Assembly (NCBI GenBank): GCA_934700385.1
Contig: CAKUXO010000005.1
Location: 17,491-81,490, forward strand
Direction: 5' to 3'
From: an uncultured Candidatus Melainabacteria bacterium
GTDB taxonomy: Bacteria > Cyanobacteriota > Vampirovibrionia > Gastranaerophilales > Gastranaerophilaceae
DNA length: 64,000 nucleotides
This document shows, one piece after another, positions 49,621 to 59,072 of this stretch. Below the pieces are notes generated by a model, which saw only the letters and a program-made list of their open reading frames with translations, did no database searches and was not told the DNA's origin. The position numbers were made by a program, and so were the translations under genes. How positions within the stretch are numbered: position 1 is the first letter of the stretch; the number at the start of each line of letters is the position of its first letter.

Positions 49621-52600
49621 ATGAATCGTATTGCCCCATTTAGAAATAATCAATCACAAACTCGAAAAATAAGTTTTAGTGGCATACCGCCTTTTATGCG
49701 CCCAACAACAACTATTAGGATGCCTAGAACACTTGAAGAAGATACTTTTACATCAAGCCATTCAGATGATGAATTGCTTGAATGTGGCTTTTTTGGCTCT
49801 TTTAATGAAAGAACCAAATTAAAAGAAACTTTAAGTGAAGAAGATTTTAAAAAAGCTAAAGAATTTATCAAAAAACACAATTATGATATTCAATTTTCAA
49901 ATACAGAGGCTGTTATTGAATTAATGTCAATGGATGAAAAAGTTCTTGATGAAAGAATTAAAAAGTTTAAACAAAAAAGCATTGTAAGAGAACATGATGT
50001 TGTACTTAAAAATATCTATACTCTGGATGATAAAAAATTTCAAAAAGCAGTTGAATTAAGAAATGATGGCTATACCCCTTCAACAATCAACGATTTAATA
50101 CAAGCTGATAGTTCAAAAATAGATTTAATTCAAGAAATTTGCCCTAAAGAATTAATATCGTTTTACGCTAAAGATTTAGTAAAACTAAATGAAAATCAAC
50201 TTTCAAGAATTCCAAAAATATCTGGAACCCTTGATTTGTATGAAGATGTAATTTCAATTTGCCAATTAGATGATAAAAATTATCAAAGATTTAGTGAACT
50301 TCAAGAATTAAAAACACCATTTCGTAAGTGTAAAAGGTTTTTTGATTTATCAGATGAAGAATATCAAAAAGCGCTAGACTTAATAAAAAAAGAAAATTTA
50401 AGTCAAACAGTAGCAGCTTGTTTAAGTACGTTAGATGATGAAAAATCAGATGAAATTCTTGAAAATTGTAGAAGCGGAAGAATTAACTATGGAGATATAG
50501 AACCCTTAACCAAACTTGAAGATGAGGATTATAAGAAAGTTAATTCTTTAGTCCAAAATGGTGCTTCTGTTCCACTTGCTTTAGAATATATGCAACAAGG
50601 TGAAGAAGTATTTAATAAATTTTGCAAACTTATTGATGCGGGTTTTAGCGAATATAACACCAAAGCAATTATAAATGACGACACAAAATATAATCGTTTT
50701 TCAGAATTATCTAATCTTGGAATTGAAAAAAGTACGATATTAACATCTATTGAATACACCGATAGTGAATTTGAAAAATTTAAAGAATTAATTTCAAAAG
50801 GTTATAAAGATAATATCGCTATTAAACTTGCAAAATGTAGCGATTTTGAAATAGAAAAATATGATGAATTTGTAGATAAGGGAATAAGTGAACATATTGC
50901 AGTTCAAGCTGCACCTTTAGATGAAGAAAGCAGTAAATATTTTGATGAATTTATCAATCAAGGTATTTATGAAGATATCGCTTATAATGCTTGTACGTAT
51001 AATGATAAAAATATTTCACAATTTAAGAAATATTTAAGCCAAGGGATAAGTCCATATATAGCTAATGAAATTATTGCAACAAGAAGCCAAAATGAACCTG
51101 AAACCGTTGAATTAATTAAAAGAGGGCTGAGTGTTTATCAAATTAAAAATTTAAAAGAAAAAGAAATTAATATTAACTATGCTAAAACTTTACTTAAAAA
51201 TGGCTATGAAACAAGTGATATCACATATTATTTAAATGGAGATGAAGATAGAATACTTAAAGCAGTTTGTGAAATAAATTCAGAAAACAACCCTACAAGA
51301 GATTTTTTTGAAAGTGATAGTTATGATGAAAAAATCTTTGAAGCAACAAAAGGGAAATATCAAAAACAACTTTTTGATATGTTAAAAAAAGATAGCATTT
51401 TTTATTCTACCCAAAGTTCAATTATAAAAAGCGGTTTAAGTGAAGAAGATATTTTAAATTCATTAAAAAAATTATCTAAATCAACCTTTAAACTTACAAT
51501 GGATAAACCAAATCAATATTTAAGTGATATTGATACAAAATTGACTAAAACAGTTAATGGAAAATATCCTGAATTAAAACCTATTAAAAAACAACAACTT
51601 CAAAATATAGTTGTAGAAAATTTTAAAGAAAAAATTGGTGAAATTTTACGAGCCTTAAAATATCTTGATGTTGATACTGTTAATCAAATGATGGACAAAA
51701 GAACAGAACTATTTAATGAATCACTTTTTGAAATTAATCAATTAACAGATAAAAATTATGAAATTTTATCTAAATTAATTCAATCTAAGCCTAAAAATTC
51801 AGATAAAGATTTAAGCGCAAAAGAAAAAATCCAACTTTGCCAATTAGTTAGAATTTATCAAATTGGAAAAATCGATATGTCTAATCTTGAAAAAATGGCA
51901 AAAGAGGGCGTTGTTGATATTCCTAAAATAAAAAACGAAATATTTAACACAATTTTAGAAAACGCAGGAATTGATGAAGATGAAATTACTTTAATTTCAA
52001 AAGAAAATCTTGATTTTGATAAAGAATATTCTTATCTTCTTTTAGATGGCGAATTTTTATCTGAAGAACAGTATGAATCTATTGTATCTATGGCAAAAAA
52101 TTCAATTCATTGTATCTATATGGAAGATAGAGAAGAACAAATTGAGGCTTATAAAAAGCAACTTCAAAATGAAAAAAATGAACAAGAAAGAGAAACCTTT
52201 AAAAAAGCAATAGATATTTTAACAAACTATAATGATTATACAGAAGAAGAAATTTTAAACACCTTTATCCAACATCATCAATATTATTTTAAAAATGGTG
52301 AAGGTACTGATACAACTGATTTGATTCATAAAATAATTTATCATAGCGCAAAAGGTGATTTTCAAGATTTTATTTTAGATACTTCAAATCCTTATGGAAA
52401 AGCAAATTTAAACACAAAAAAAGACTTCAAAAAAAATGGACTTAATTATGAAAAATGGGTTAATCCAGATTTAGGTGAAGTTAATTTTGAAGCAGGCGGA
52501 AAAAATTTAAAAATAGATTTTTGGAAAAGAGATCCTAAAAAAGATTTATTTATGGGTAATAGAACTGCTTGTTGTAGCGCAATTGGTACAGGAATTAACG

Positions 52601-53055
52601 GAAAAACAACTCCGATTTATCTTTTAAACACCGCTTTTAATGTTATTAACCTTTTTGATGAAAATAACGAATTAAAAGGCATGGCAAGAGTGTTTATGGG
52701 TAATATTGAAGGTAAAAATAGCTTAATTGTTGATTGTATTGAAATTAATGACACTTGGCTTAAAGATTTTGATGAAAAAGATAAAGAAAAGATAAAAAAA
52801 GAACTTTATAATTATATTAACGCTTATTGCAAGGAAATTTCAGAAAATGAAGAAATTCAAGCATATTGCTATAGTACTGAAAACAATACTTTTAGCACTC
52901 CAAAAGGAGTGTTACAAACAACAGAAACCGTTGATTTTATAGGTGACACTTCAAGCGATTCAGTTTATATCAATTGTGCTGATTTTAGTTGGCTAAATCC
53001 AAAAGAATTAGTTGATTGGTCTGAAATTGCATTATGTGCTATTCCTAAAAAATAA
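49621..53055 (+). CDS. Giant alpha-solenoid protein with F-x-G motif and Cys-Cys C-terminal domain
   Basis: The largest protein in the window (1144 residues) is unrecognised. ISFSG lies at 17-21. Residues about 140-475 contain 27-residue repeats with pattern [YF]-x-x-F-x-x-L followed by a second helix; units begin near 140, 221, 248, 304, 331, 357, 384, 411, 438 and 465. A long helical region follows, then a separate C-terminal domain (about 940-1144) with GNRTACCSAIGTGINGKTTP at 979-998. That part resembles a GNAT-like or enzyme core (KGMARVFMGNI, LIVDCIEIND), but I cannot name it. No signal peptide is seen. Confidence 0.65.
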   Translation: MNRIAPFRNNQSQTRKISFSGIPPFMRPTTTIRMPRTLEEDTFTSSHSDDELLECGFFGSFNERTKLKETLSEEDFKKAKEFIKKHNYDIQFSNTEAVIELMSMDEKVLDERIKKFKQKSIVREHDVVLKNIYTLDDKKFQKAVELRNDGYTPSTINDLIQADSSKIDLIQEICPKELISFYAKDLVKLNENQLSRIPKISGTLDLYEDVISICQLDDKNYQRFSELQELKTPFRKCKRFFDLSDEEYQKALDLIKKENLSQTVAACLSTLDDEKSDEILENCRSGRINYGDIEPLTKLEDEDYKKVNSLVQNGASVPLALEYMQQGEEVFNKFCKLIDAGFSEYNTKAIINDDTKYNRFSELSNLGIEKSTILTSIEYTDSEFEKFKELISKGYKDNIAIKLAKCSDFEIEKYDEFVDKGISEHIAVQAAPLDEESSKYFDEFINQGIYEDIAYNACTYNDKNISQFKKYLSQGISPYIANEIIATRSQNEPETVELIKRGLSVYQIKNLKEKEININYAKTLLKNGYETSDITYYLNGDEDRILKAVCEINSENNPTRDFFESDSYDEKIFEATKGKYQKQLFDMLKKDSIFYSTQSSIIKSGLSEEDILNSLKKLSKSTFKLTMDKPNQYLSDIDTKLTKTVNGKYPELKPIKKQQLQNIVVENFKEKIGEILRALKYLDVDTVNQMMDKRTELFNESLFEINQLTDKNYEILSKLIQSKPKNSDKDLSAKEKIQLCQLVRIYQIGKIDMSNLEKMAKEGVVDIPKIKNEIFNTILENAGIDEDEITLISKENLDFDKEYSYLLLDGEFLSEEQYESIVSMAKNSIHCIYMEDREEQIEAYKKQLQNEKNEQERETFKKAIDILTNYNDYTEEEILNTFIQHHQYYFKNGEGTDTTDLIHKIIYHSAKGDFQDFILDTSNPYGKANLNTKKDFKKNGLNYEKWVNPDLGEVNFEAGGKNLKIDFWKRDPKKDLFMGNRTACCSAIGTGINGKTTPIYLLNTAFNVINLFDENNELKGMARVFMGNIEGKNSLIVDCIEINDTWLKDFDEKDKEKIKKELYNYINAYCKEISENEEIQAYCYSTENNTFSTPKGVLQTTETVDFIGDTSSDSVYINCADFSWLNPKELVDWSEIALCAIPKK

Positions 53056-53078
53056 ACCATTTTATTAAAAAATGGTTT
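53054..53078. terminator. Hairpin between convergent genes
   Basis: Stem AAACCATTTT / AAAATGGTTT with loop ATTAA lies right after the 1144-residue gene and before the end of the pentein gene. It has no long T tract. Confidence 0.6.
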
Positions 53079-53097
53079 AAAATTATATTCTTATTTA

Positions 53098-54078
53098 TTA
53101 AGCCCATTTATCAAAATCGGGTTCTTCCATCGTCATACAATGAAGTCCACCATTATTAAATCCAAGATTATCCATCATATAGTTATAATCAGGGATGTTT
53201 GCAGCAGACTTTTTACCCTCAACAAAATAAACATTTTTAATTTGAGGCACTTTTTCTTTTAGCTCTTGTTCAAAATTTTCTTGAAAAAGAGTAAATCTAT
53301 CACTTGGAGTTTTTGTTGAATTAGTTATATAACTTAAAGTGCCGTCAGGATGTTTATTAACAATTGCATTCATAAAATTAATAGATGGAACATAAACACC
53401 TGCAACAGGAATTGGGTTAAAGCCATAATCTTTTAGGGTTTCAATTGTTTCTTCACTTTTTGCATAATGCGCATTTTGGCGCATAAAATATGCTTCAACT
53501 CTATATTTAAGTTTATCAAAATCCGGCATGTCTTTAAATTTTTCAAGACTTTCTAAAACCGTTTTTTCATCATTAACTAAAATATTATTATTGCCGATTG
53601 GGCGCATAAACATATCAATATGAAAATTTTGCTGAGGAATTGGAAAAATGTTTTCTTCTTTAACTTTATAATAATCGCAAGTTTCTTTAACATCATCTTC
53701 AATATAAGCGTCATCACCTAATATAAGCCAATTTTCACCATTATCGAACTTACCTAAAAAGCTATTACCGCCTGTTATATAGTAAGATGAAAGTTTTGTG
53801 TCGATATTATATTTATTTTTAACAGCGTCGATAAAAATATCTGAAACATTATAATCTACAAGCATTTCAGGCTTAGGGTTGTTGTTAATAATGACTCTGT
53901 GGTCTTGACCCCATTTTATGCCGTCATCTTCAATAGCAATATCAATATTTTCTTTTTTACCGATTTCTTTAAGTTCATCACAAAATGCGCCACAATAGTT
54001 ATAATCAAGATAAATTCTTTTCAACGGTGCGGCGTCATAACCTTTAAAACTAACTAAATTTGGTGAGGAAATATTCAT
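53098..54078 (-). CDS. Pentein (arginine/agmatine deiminase-like) protein with F-x-G motif
   Basis: The 326-residue protein has VSFKG at 9-13, then a pentein-type sequence: SSYYITGGNSFLG (98-109) matches the GGN segment, FHIDMFMRPIGNNNILVND (152-170) has His153 and Asp155, and NGGLHCMTME near the C-terminus has the candidate nucleophile Cys314 (as in the GGGxHCxT motif of agmatine and peptidyl-arginine deiminases). It should act on a guanidino group, free or in a protein, but the substrate is unknown. No signal peptide is seen. Confidence 0.7.
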   Translation of the reverse strand: MNISSPNLVSFKGYDAAPLKRIYLDYNYCGAFCDELKEIGKKENIDIAIEDDGIKWGQDHRVIINNNPKPEMLVDYNVSDIFIDAVKNKYNIDTKLSSYYITGGNSFLGKFDNGENWLILGDDAYIEDDVKETCDYYKVKEENIFPIPQQNFHIDMFMRPIGNNNILVNDEKTVLESLEKFKDMPDFDKLKYRVEAYFMRQNAHYAKSEETIETLKDYGFNPIPVAGVYVPSINFMNAIVNKHPDGTLSYITNSTKTPSDRFTLFQENFEQELKEKVPQIKNVYFVEGKKSAANIPDYNYMMDNLGFNNGGLHCMTMEEPDFDKWA

Positions 54079-54119
54079 ATTTTTTTAAAACACCTCAAAA
54101 AAAATTTTTGCGTTTTAAA

Positions 54120-54755
54120 TTAAATAAATTTTTCCATTTGAATTTGAAATTCTTTTTTAAAGTCGTTAGATGGGTGTCTTACGCTTTCAAAATCTTTAAA
54201 ATTTAATATTTCAAGAGCATTTTTAGCAGTTTTTCCGACAGTTATTATTTTTGCATTTGGAAAAAGAGAAAGAAAACTTTTTAAAATATCAATGTTTGAA
54301 AAAAGTTCTTCTTTAGTTGGATTTTCAAACCAGCGCCCCTCTTTTTCATTAATATTAAAAGCAAAAGCATTCCACAAAGTAAAAATTTTATTACTTTTTG
54401 AAATTTCTCGCCAAACTTTTGTTGCAGTCATTTCTGCTTTTGGAGATTTTTTAAAATTTAGAGATGTAAATTCAAAATTAAATAAGCCATAATCTTTTAT
54501 AACTTTTTCTGATGTCATTGCAACACCTGAAAATCTTGCACCAAGGCTTGGAGATTCAGCGATTAAAATATAATCAGCAGACTTTGTTTTTAAAAGAAAA
54601 TTTTTCAAATTAGAACATCTTATTTTAGGCGCATTTTTTGAGATATCATTTTCATCAAAATCAGCCCAAGGGTTAAAAATTTTTCTTTCTAATTTTGTTT
54701 TATCAAAATTTTTTAACTTAGTTATAAAGTCATCAATCTTTTTTTCAAATTCCAT
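54120..54755 (-). CDS. Uracil-DNA glycosylase superfamily-like protein
   Basis: The 211-residue protein has motifs resembling the UDG fold: YILIAESPSLGARFSGVAMTSE (motif 1 area), TLWNAFAFNIN, IITVGKTAKNALE and ESVRHPSNDF (motif with HPS). UDG-like proteins remove uracil or damaged bases; motif 1 lacks the classical GQDPYH, so its activity is uncertain. The ATG at 54755 is exactly at the expected transcription start of a TATAAT box (54767-54762), so the mRNA is probably leaderless. Confidence 0.65.
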   Translation of the reverse strand: MEFEKKIDDFITKLKNFDKTKLERKIFNPWADFDENDISKNAPKIRCSNLKNFLLKTKSADYILIAESPSLGARFSGVAMTSEKVIKDYGLFNFEFTSLNFKKSPKAEMTATKVWREISKSNKIFTLWNAFAFNINEKEGRWFENPTKEELFSNIDILKSFLSLFPNAKIITVGKTAKNALEILNFKDFESVRHPSNDFKKEFQIQMEKFI

Positions 54756-54812
54756 AATGTCATTATAGCAAAAAATCTTTTCACGTGTTTTATATAAATA
54801 CAAGGAGATAAA

Positions 54813-56033
54813 ATGAACATCACCAAATTGCCCCCATTTAAAGTTTCAAACCTTAATTTCAATGGAAAAATAATCCAGTTTAATAATTTTAAAAAACCTC
54901 AAAACGAATTTCAGGCTGAACCTCAACCTATTCAAGATGAAATTCAAGATAGCCCAATTAATCCAAAATATTATCAATGTTTAAATGATATTAATTTAGA
55001 CACTAATTTAGATATCAATAAAACAACTTTTGAAGATACTAAAGAATTTCAAGAAGTTTTTTCATATATAACAGAAAAACTTGAAACAAAATATAATAAT
55101 GAAATTGAATATTTTAAAAATATATTAGCCAATAAAAACCCTAATGTTATTGAATTTGATACAAAAATGGATGATTATACAACTATTTTAATTAATAGCA
55201 TGGGTAAAAAAGAAATTGGAAAAGATAACGATTTTGAATCTTCAAAATATGTTTTAGAAAAAACATCAGGAAAAACAAGATATAGCTTAGCTGATGATTA
55301 CATTGAAGCGACAAAACTTGCAATTAGTAATATTCCAAATGAAGCAAGTGAAACCGCAAACCAAGTTCTTTATTTATCAGAAACAGAAAATGGTTTTGAT
55401 TTATTTAATTTAGATGAAAAACTTGAAATAATCGACTGGGCAAAATATATCTATGAAAATTCTTATGGTGCTAATTCTTTAGATGAAATTTTATCTAAAA
55501 TTAAAGATACAAAAGATGAAAACGGAAAAATTGACTTTGATTTAATTAAAAAAAGTTTTAAAATTGCAGATTTATTAGATTGCACAATTTCACCCGAAAA
55601 TGCAATTGAAATAACCAAAAAATATATTTCAAAAGATAAAAATAAAAAAGAAGAAATTTATAAAATGCTTGAAAAACTTAATCAAACAGAGTTTGCAATT
55701 TTGAATGAAGATAATCTTTTTTCAGATATGATGGACTTATGTTTTGATGAAGATGGAAGTTTTAATCAAGCAAGGGCAAAAGCCGTTTTAAAATCTTGTA
55801 ACACAATTTCAACTTGGGTTACAAATACTATGTATAAATATGAAGATTTAGATGAAGATATTTATGAAGAAGATAGAGATAATCTTGATAGATTAAATGA
55901 CTTAACAAAAATTTCACTTGACGCTTTAAGAGAATATTTTAATTTAACATCAATTAATGGCGTTTATAATGAAAATAGTCAAGATGTTAATCAGTTTTTA
56001 AAAGATAAATTCGCTAAAATTGAAATAATGTAG
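54813..56033 (+). CDS. Hypothetical protein with N-terminal F-x-G motif
   Basis: The 406-residue acidic protein is unrecognised. Its N-terminus is MNITKLPPFKVSNLNFNG, with LNFNG at 14-18, then a Pro/Gln/Glu-rich linker (residues 28-50) and a mainly helical acidic domain. No membrane helix, signal peptide or catalytic motif is seen. The ribosome site AAGGAG is strong and a 14-bp stem terminator follows, so it is a single, probably well expressed gene. Confidence 0.6.
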   Translation: MNITKLPPFKVSNLNFNGKIIQFNNFKKPQNEFQAEPQPIQDEIQDSPINPKYYQCLNDINLDTNLDINKTTFEDTKEFQEVFSYITEKLETKYNNEIEYFKNILANKNPNVIEFDTKMDDYTTILINSMGKKEIGKDNDFESSKYVLEKTSGKTRYSLADDYIEATKLAISNIPNEASETANQVLYLSETENGFDLFNLDEKLEIIDWAKYIYENSYGANSLDEILSKIKDTKDENGKIDFDLIKKSFKIADLLDCTISPENAIEITKKYISKDKNKKEEIYKMLEKLNQTEFAILNEDNLFSDMMDLCFDEDGSFNQARAKAVLKSCNTISTWVTNTMYKYEDLDEDIYEEDRDNLDRLNDLTKISLDALREYFNLTSINGVYNENSQDVNQFLKDKFAKIEIM

Positions 56034-56055
56034 AAAAAACACATCGTTAAATTTT

Positions 56056-56094
56056 AAAACAGATTGTTAAAACTTATAACAATCTGTTTTTTTT
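56056..56094 (+). terminator. Rho-independent terminator
   Basis: A perfect 14-bp stem AAAACAGATTGTTA / TAACAATCTGTTTT is followed by TTTT. It ends the 54.8-56.0 kb gene. Confidence 0.92.
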
Positions 56095-56115
56095 AATAAC
56101 ATATTATAAAAGTAA

Positions 56116-56144
56116 ATCCCTCTTAAGAAAAACCTAAGAAGGAT
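56116..56144 (-). terminator. Hairpin after the 604-residue membrane protein gene
   Basis: Imperfect stem ATCCCTCTTAAG / CTAAGAAGGAT with a short A-rich loop, followed on the minus strand by TTTACTTTTATAA. It lies 25 bases past the stop codon at 56169. Confidence 0.5.
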
Positions 56145-56168
56145 CTACTCTGGTTAATGGAAATAAAT

Positions 56169-57983
56169 TTAGGCTGTTTTAGTATTGTCTTTATTTTCGC
56201 CTACTTCAGCAGCCTTTTTCTCTCTTGATTCGATTACTTTCTTTTTAATTTTTCCCCCTGGTTTAACCATAGCCACAGGAACTAAAAATCTTACTAATAA
56301 AGTAAATACTGTTAAAGACTTGAATTTACTTAGTTTCTTTTGATAGCCGTTTCCAAGTTCTGTTATTGTTTTATCAACAATTTTTGAATCAGCTAAATCA
56401 ATTTCTGATAATCTTTTTGCAATTTCTTTAGGATTATTCAGATTTTTACAAGCTTCTTTGATTGTTTCTTGAATTGTTGCTTTGTCATTTGCTTTAATTG
56501 CTTCTTTTGAAATGCTATCAACTCCATTTTTAACTATATTTTTATAGTTATTTGAAAGTTGTTTAATTGGTTTATCTAAAAGTGTGTCAAGAGCAAAAGC
56601 TGTAATACTTGAAACCGCAGTAACAAGAACGGTGTGGATATTTAAACCAAGTTTTTGGCTTGGTGGAATTTTTTTAGATTTTAAAGTATTTGTTACCCAA
56701 TAAGCAGTAATACCAAAGGATTCAATATCCGCCATTCTGGCAGATGGTTTTTTCAATGGCCCAGGCATTTTATGTAAGAAATTAACGGCTGCTTCAAAGG
56801 GTTTTAAAACGCTTAATTTTTCAATTCCTGTTGTTAAACCGTTAATTGCGCCATTAACAAGACTGCCTTTGAATGCTACTTGGTTTGAATTTTCTTTAGA
56901 AGAATCGTTATTAATAATTGAGCTAAAATATTCTTTATCTTTTTGATAACTTGGAGAATTTAAAAGAGTAACTTGTTGTTTTCTTTGTTCTTCTTGTTGC
57001 TTTTTCAATGTTCTTTTTGCAAAAAGAACACCCATAACAGTTGGTAATAAAAAGCTTGAAATTTTAGCTTTTGTAAGAGCAACAGGAATACCTGATGAAC
57101 CTTTCCAGAAAGATTCAAAAGCGTCCATTAATGTACAATCTGATTTATAATCTTTTGCACTTTCTAAAAGAGTTGAAACAAAAGCAGTATTTTTTTCAAA
57201 AATTGGAAGATGTTTATTTTTAACATTTGAAACTAATTGAGCTGCTTTATTTGTAATTGTTTTTTCATCAACTTTGTATTCTTTTGATTTATATGCTTCA
57301 AAAAATGCGCCAAATTTTCCGTTTGCGGCTTCTTTAAATGCTTTTGCACCACGAGAGAATTTTTGACCCATGCTAAAATATTCTTTTTTCAAGACAGTTT
57401 TTGCAACTTTTTGAGCTTGGGCGCTATCTTTTGCAACAGGTTCAAGATGAACAGATTTAATTATTTCTTTTCCATCTTTACCCATTTCTTTTTCATTTAC
57501 AACGTTGATTAATTTTAAATTATTTTTAACGCCATCAAATGCTTTTTTAACAACGCCACCACTGATTGTGAAACCAAGGAAGCTGCCTATGAAGGCTTGT
57601 AAGAAGTTTTTAGTTGCAATGTATTGTTTGTCTTTTTCTTCTGACCCTGGCATGTTAACTACAACAAGAGGTTTAACAATGCCCGCAACAAGCATTGAAT
57701 AAATTGCGTTATACATCGCTTCGTTGTCATAAACAAAATCGACTAGTTTGTTAACTTTATTATTTTGAACAACTTTACTTCCAAAAGCGCCTAAATCTTT
57801 TTGAGCAACTTGTTGTGCCGCTGAAACCACAGACCCGCCAAAGCTAAGCTCTTGTGCGGGTCGTGTTATGTTTGTATTCTTTGCGCTTATGTTCATAAGC
57901 GGAGTTTTTTCTTTTTTTAAGCTATGCGACTTATTCATAAGTCCATAGTTGTTAATGCCGTGATTTAAAAATTTTGTCTTCAT
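56169..57983 (-). CDS. Lineage-specific membrane protein with two F-x-G motifs
   Basis: The 604-residue protein is unrecognised. Two motifs are present: LSFGG at 46-50 and VAFKG at 369-373, each followed by S-[VL]-V, which hints at an internal duplication. Hydrophobic stretches lie at about 91-110 (YNAIYSMLVAGIVKPLVVV), 126-145, 305-320 (SSFLLPTVMGVLFA), 440-465 and 575-590 (VFTLLVRFLVPVAMV). A Lys-rich tail ends the protein. It resembles the 463-residue protein at 41.3 kb. Confidence 0.6.
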   Translation of the reverse strand: MKTKFLNHGINNYGLMNKSHSLKKEKTPLMNISAKNTNITRPAQELSFGGSVVSAAQQVAQKDLGAFGSKVVQNNKVNKLVDFVYDNEAMYNAIYSMLVAGIVKPLVVVNMPGSEEKDKQYIATKNFLQAFIGSFLGFTISGGVVKKAFDGVKNNLKLINVVNEKEMGKDGKEIIKSVHLEPVAKDSAQAQKVAKTVLKKEYFSMGQKFSRGAKAFKEAANGKFGAFFEAYKSKEYKVDEKTITNKAAQLVSNVKNKHLPIFEKNTAFVSTLLESAKDYKSDCTLMDAFESFWKGSSGIPVALTKAKISSFLLPTVMGVLFAKRTLKKQQEEQRKQQVTLLNSPSYQKDKEYFSSIINNDSSKENSNQVAFKGSLVNGAINGLTTGIEKLSVLKPFEAAVNFLHKMPGPLKKPSARMADIESFGITAYWVTNTLKSKKIPPSQKLGLNIHTVLVTAVSSITAFALDTLLDKPIKQLSNNYKNIVKNGVDSISKEAIKANDKATIQETIKEACKNLNNPKEIAKRLSEIDLADSKIVDKTITELGNGYQKKLSKFKSLTVFTLLVRFLVPVAMVKPGGKIKKKVIESREKKAAEVGENKDNTKTA

Positions 57984-58047
57984 AGTACTTTTATAAAACT
58001 CGTGAAAAATAAAATTTGCCTAAAATTTTATTTTTTGTAAATTTATT

Positions 58048-59028
58048 TTAAACAAGTCCGATTAAGGCTTTGTTTCTGGTTTTCAGATAGTTTTCCATTT
58101 TATCAACAATAATTTTTTCAAATTTAATTTTAAAAATATTATTAATTTCATTAATAAAAAAGCATGGACTTGTTATATTAATTTCAATTATTTTGCCATC
58201 AATAACATCTAATCCTGCTAAATATACTCCGTCTTTTTCAAATTTATCTTTAACTTTTTGTTCAATTAATTTTTCTTCAGGAGTTAATTGAGCGAATTTA
58301 AGAGTGTTTTGATTGTGTTCATTAAATTTAAAATCGTTATTTGTTGCAACTTTTGTAACACAATAATCAAAAATTTCACCGCAAATATAGATTAATCTTT
58401 TATCTCCATTTTGAATTTGAGGAAGATACTCTTGAACCATTACTTGAGTTTTAAAGTTATTAGTAGCTGAAGTTATGATTGCATTAATGTTTTTATCATT
58501 TGAATTAAGATAAAATACACCAGAGCCAAAACATCTGTTTGTTGGTTTGATGATTATTTCACCTTTTTCAAAAAGAAATTCTTTAATTATTTTTTCATCA
58601 GCGCTAACGATATTTTCAGGAATTAAACCTTGAAACTCATTTACATATAGTTTTTCGTTTTTATCTCTTAAAGCCTGAGGACTGTTCATTACACAAGTTT
58701 TTTCTTTATCAACATAAGATAGAATATATGTTGCGTTAATGTAATCTATATCCACAGGTGGATCAGGGCGCATTAAAATTAAATCAAAGTCATTAAGAGA
58801 GAATTTTTTAGGATTTTTTTCTTTTTTAATGTCATAATTTTCAATGTAACATTTCCAACACAAGCCAAAAGGCTTTTCATTTCTTTGAAAGAGTTTATTT
58901 TTTAATGTTATAAAAACATTATACTCTCGCTTTAAAAATTCATGCACAAACCAAAAATTAGTAACTAATTTGTTAAATTCAAAATATTTAAACTCAATAT
59001 CATCAATAATTATTAAAATGTTTTTCAT
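58048..59028 (-). CDS. gshB: Glutathione synthetase
   Basis: The 326-residue ATP-grasp enzyme has the bacterial GshB pattern: LILMRPDPPVDIDYINATYIL, MNSPQALRDKNEKLYV, IIIKPTNRCFGSGVFYLN (ATP loop), MVQEYLPQIQNGDKRLIYI and AGLDVIDGKIIEINITSPC (catalytic EIN). It joins glycine to gamma-glutamylcysteine. No gamma-glutamylcysteine ligase gene is nearby. The gene is single and divergent from the Cys-rich protein. Confidence 0.88.
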   Translation of the reverse strand: MKNILIIIDDIEFKYFEFNKLVTNFWFVHEFLKREYNVFITLKNKLFQRNEKPFGLCWKCYIENYDIKKEKNPKKFSLNDFDLILMRPDPPVDIDYINATYILSYVDKEKTCVMNSPQALRDKNEKLYVNEFQGLIPENIVSADEKIIKEFLFEKGEIIIKPTNRCFGSGVFYLNSNDKNINAIITSATNNFKTQVMVQEYLPQIQNGDKRLIYICGEIFDYCVTKVATNNDFKFNEHNQNTLKFAQLTPEEKLIEQKVKDKFEKDGVYLAGLDVIDGKIIEINITSPCFFINEINNIFKIKFEKIIVDKMENYLKTRNKALIGLV

Positions 59029-59072
59029 AAAATTATTATATCAAATAAACTTATTTAGTGTATAATGTTTTT

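Noticed and set aside
49621..57983. Reading the 49.6-58.0 kb region as a prophage or genomic island
   Set aside because: There is no integrase, attachment repeat, tRNA boundary or shift in base composition; the genes are unfamiliar but match their surroundings in AT content.
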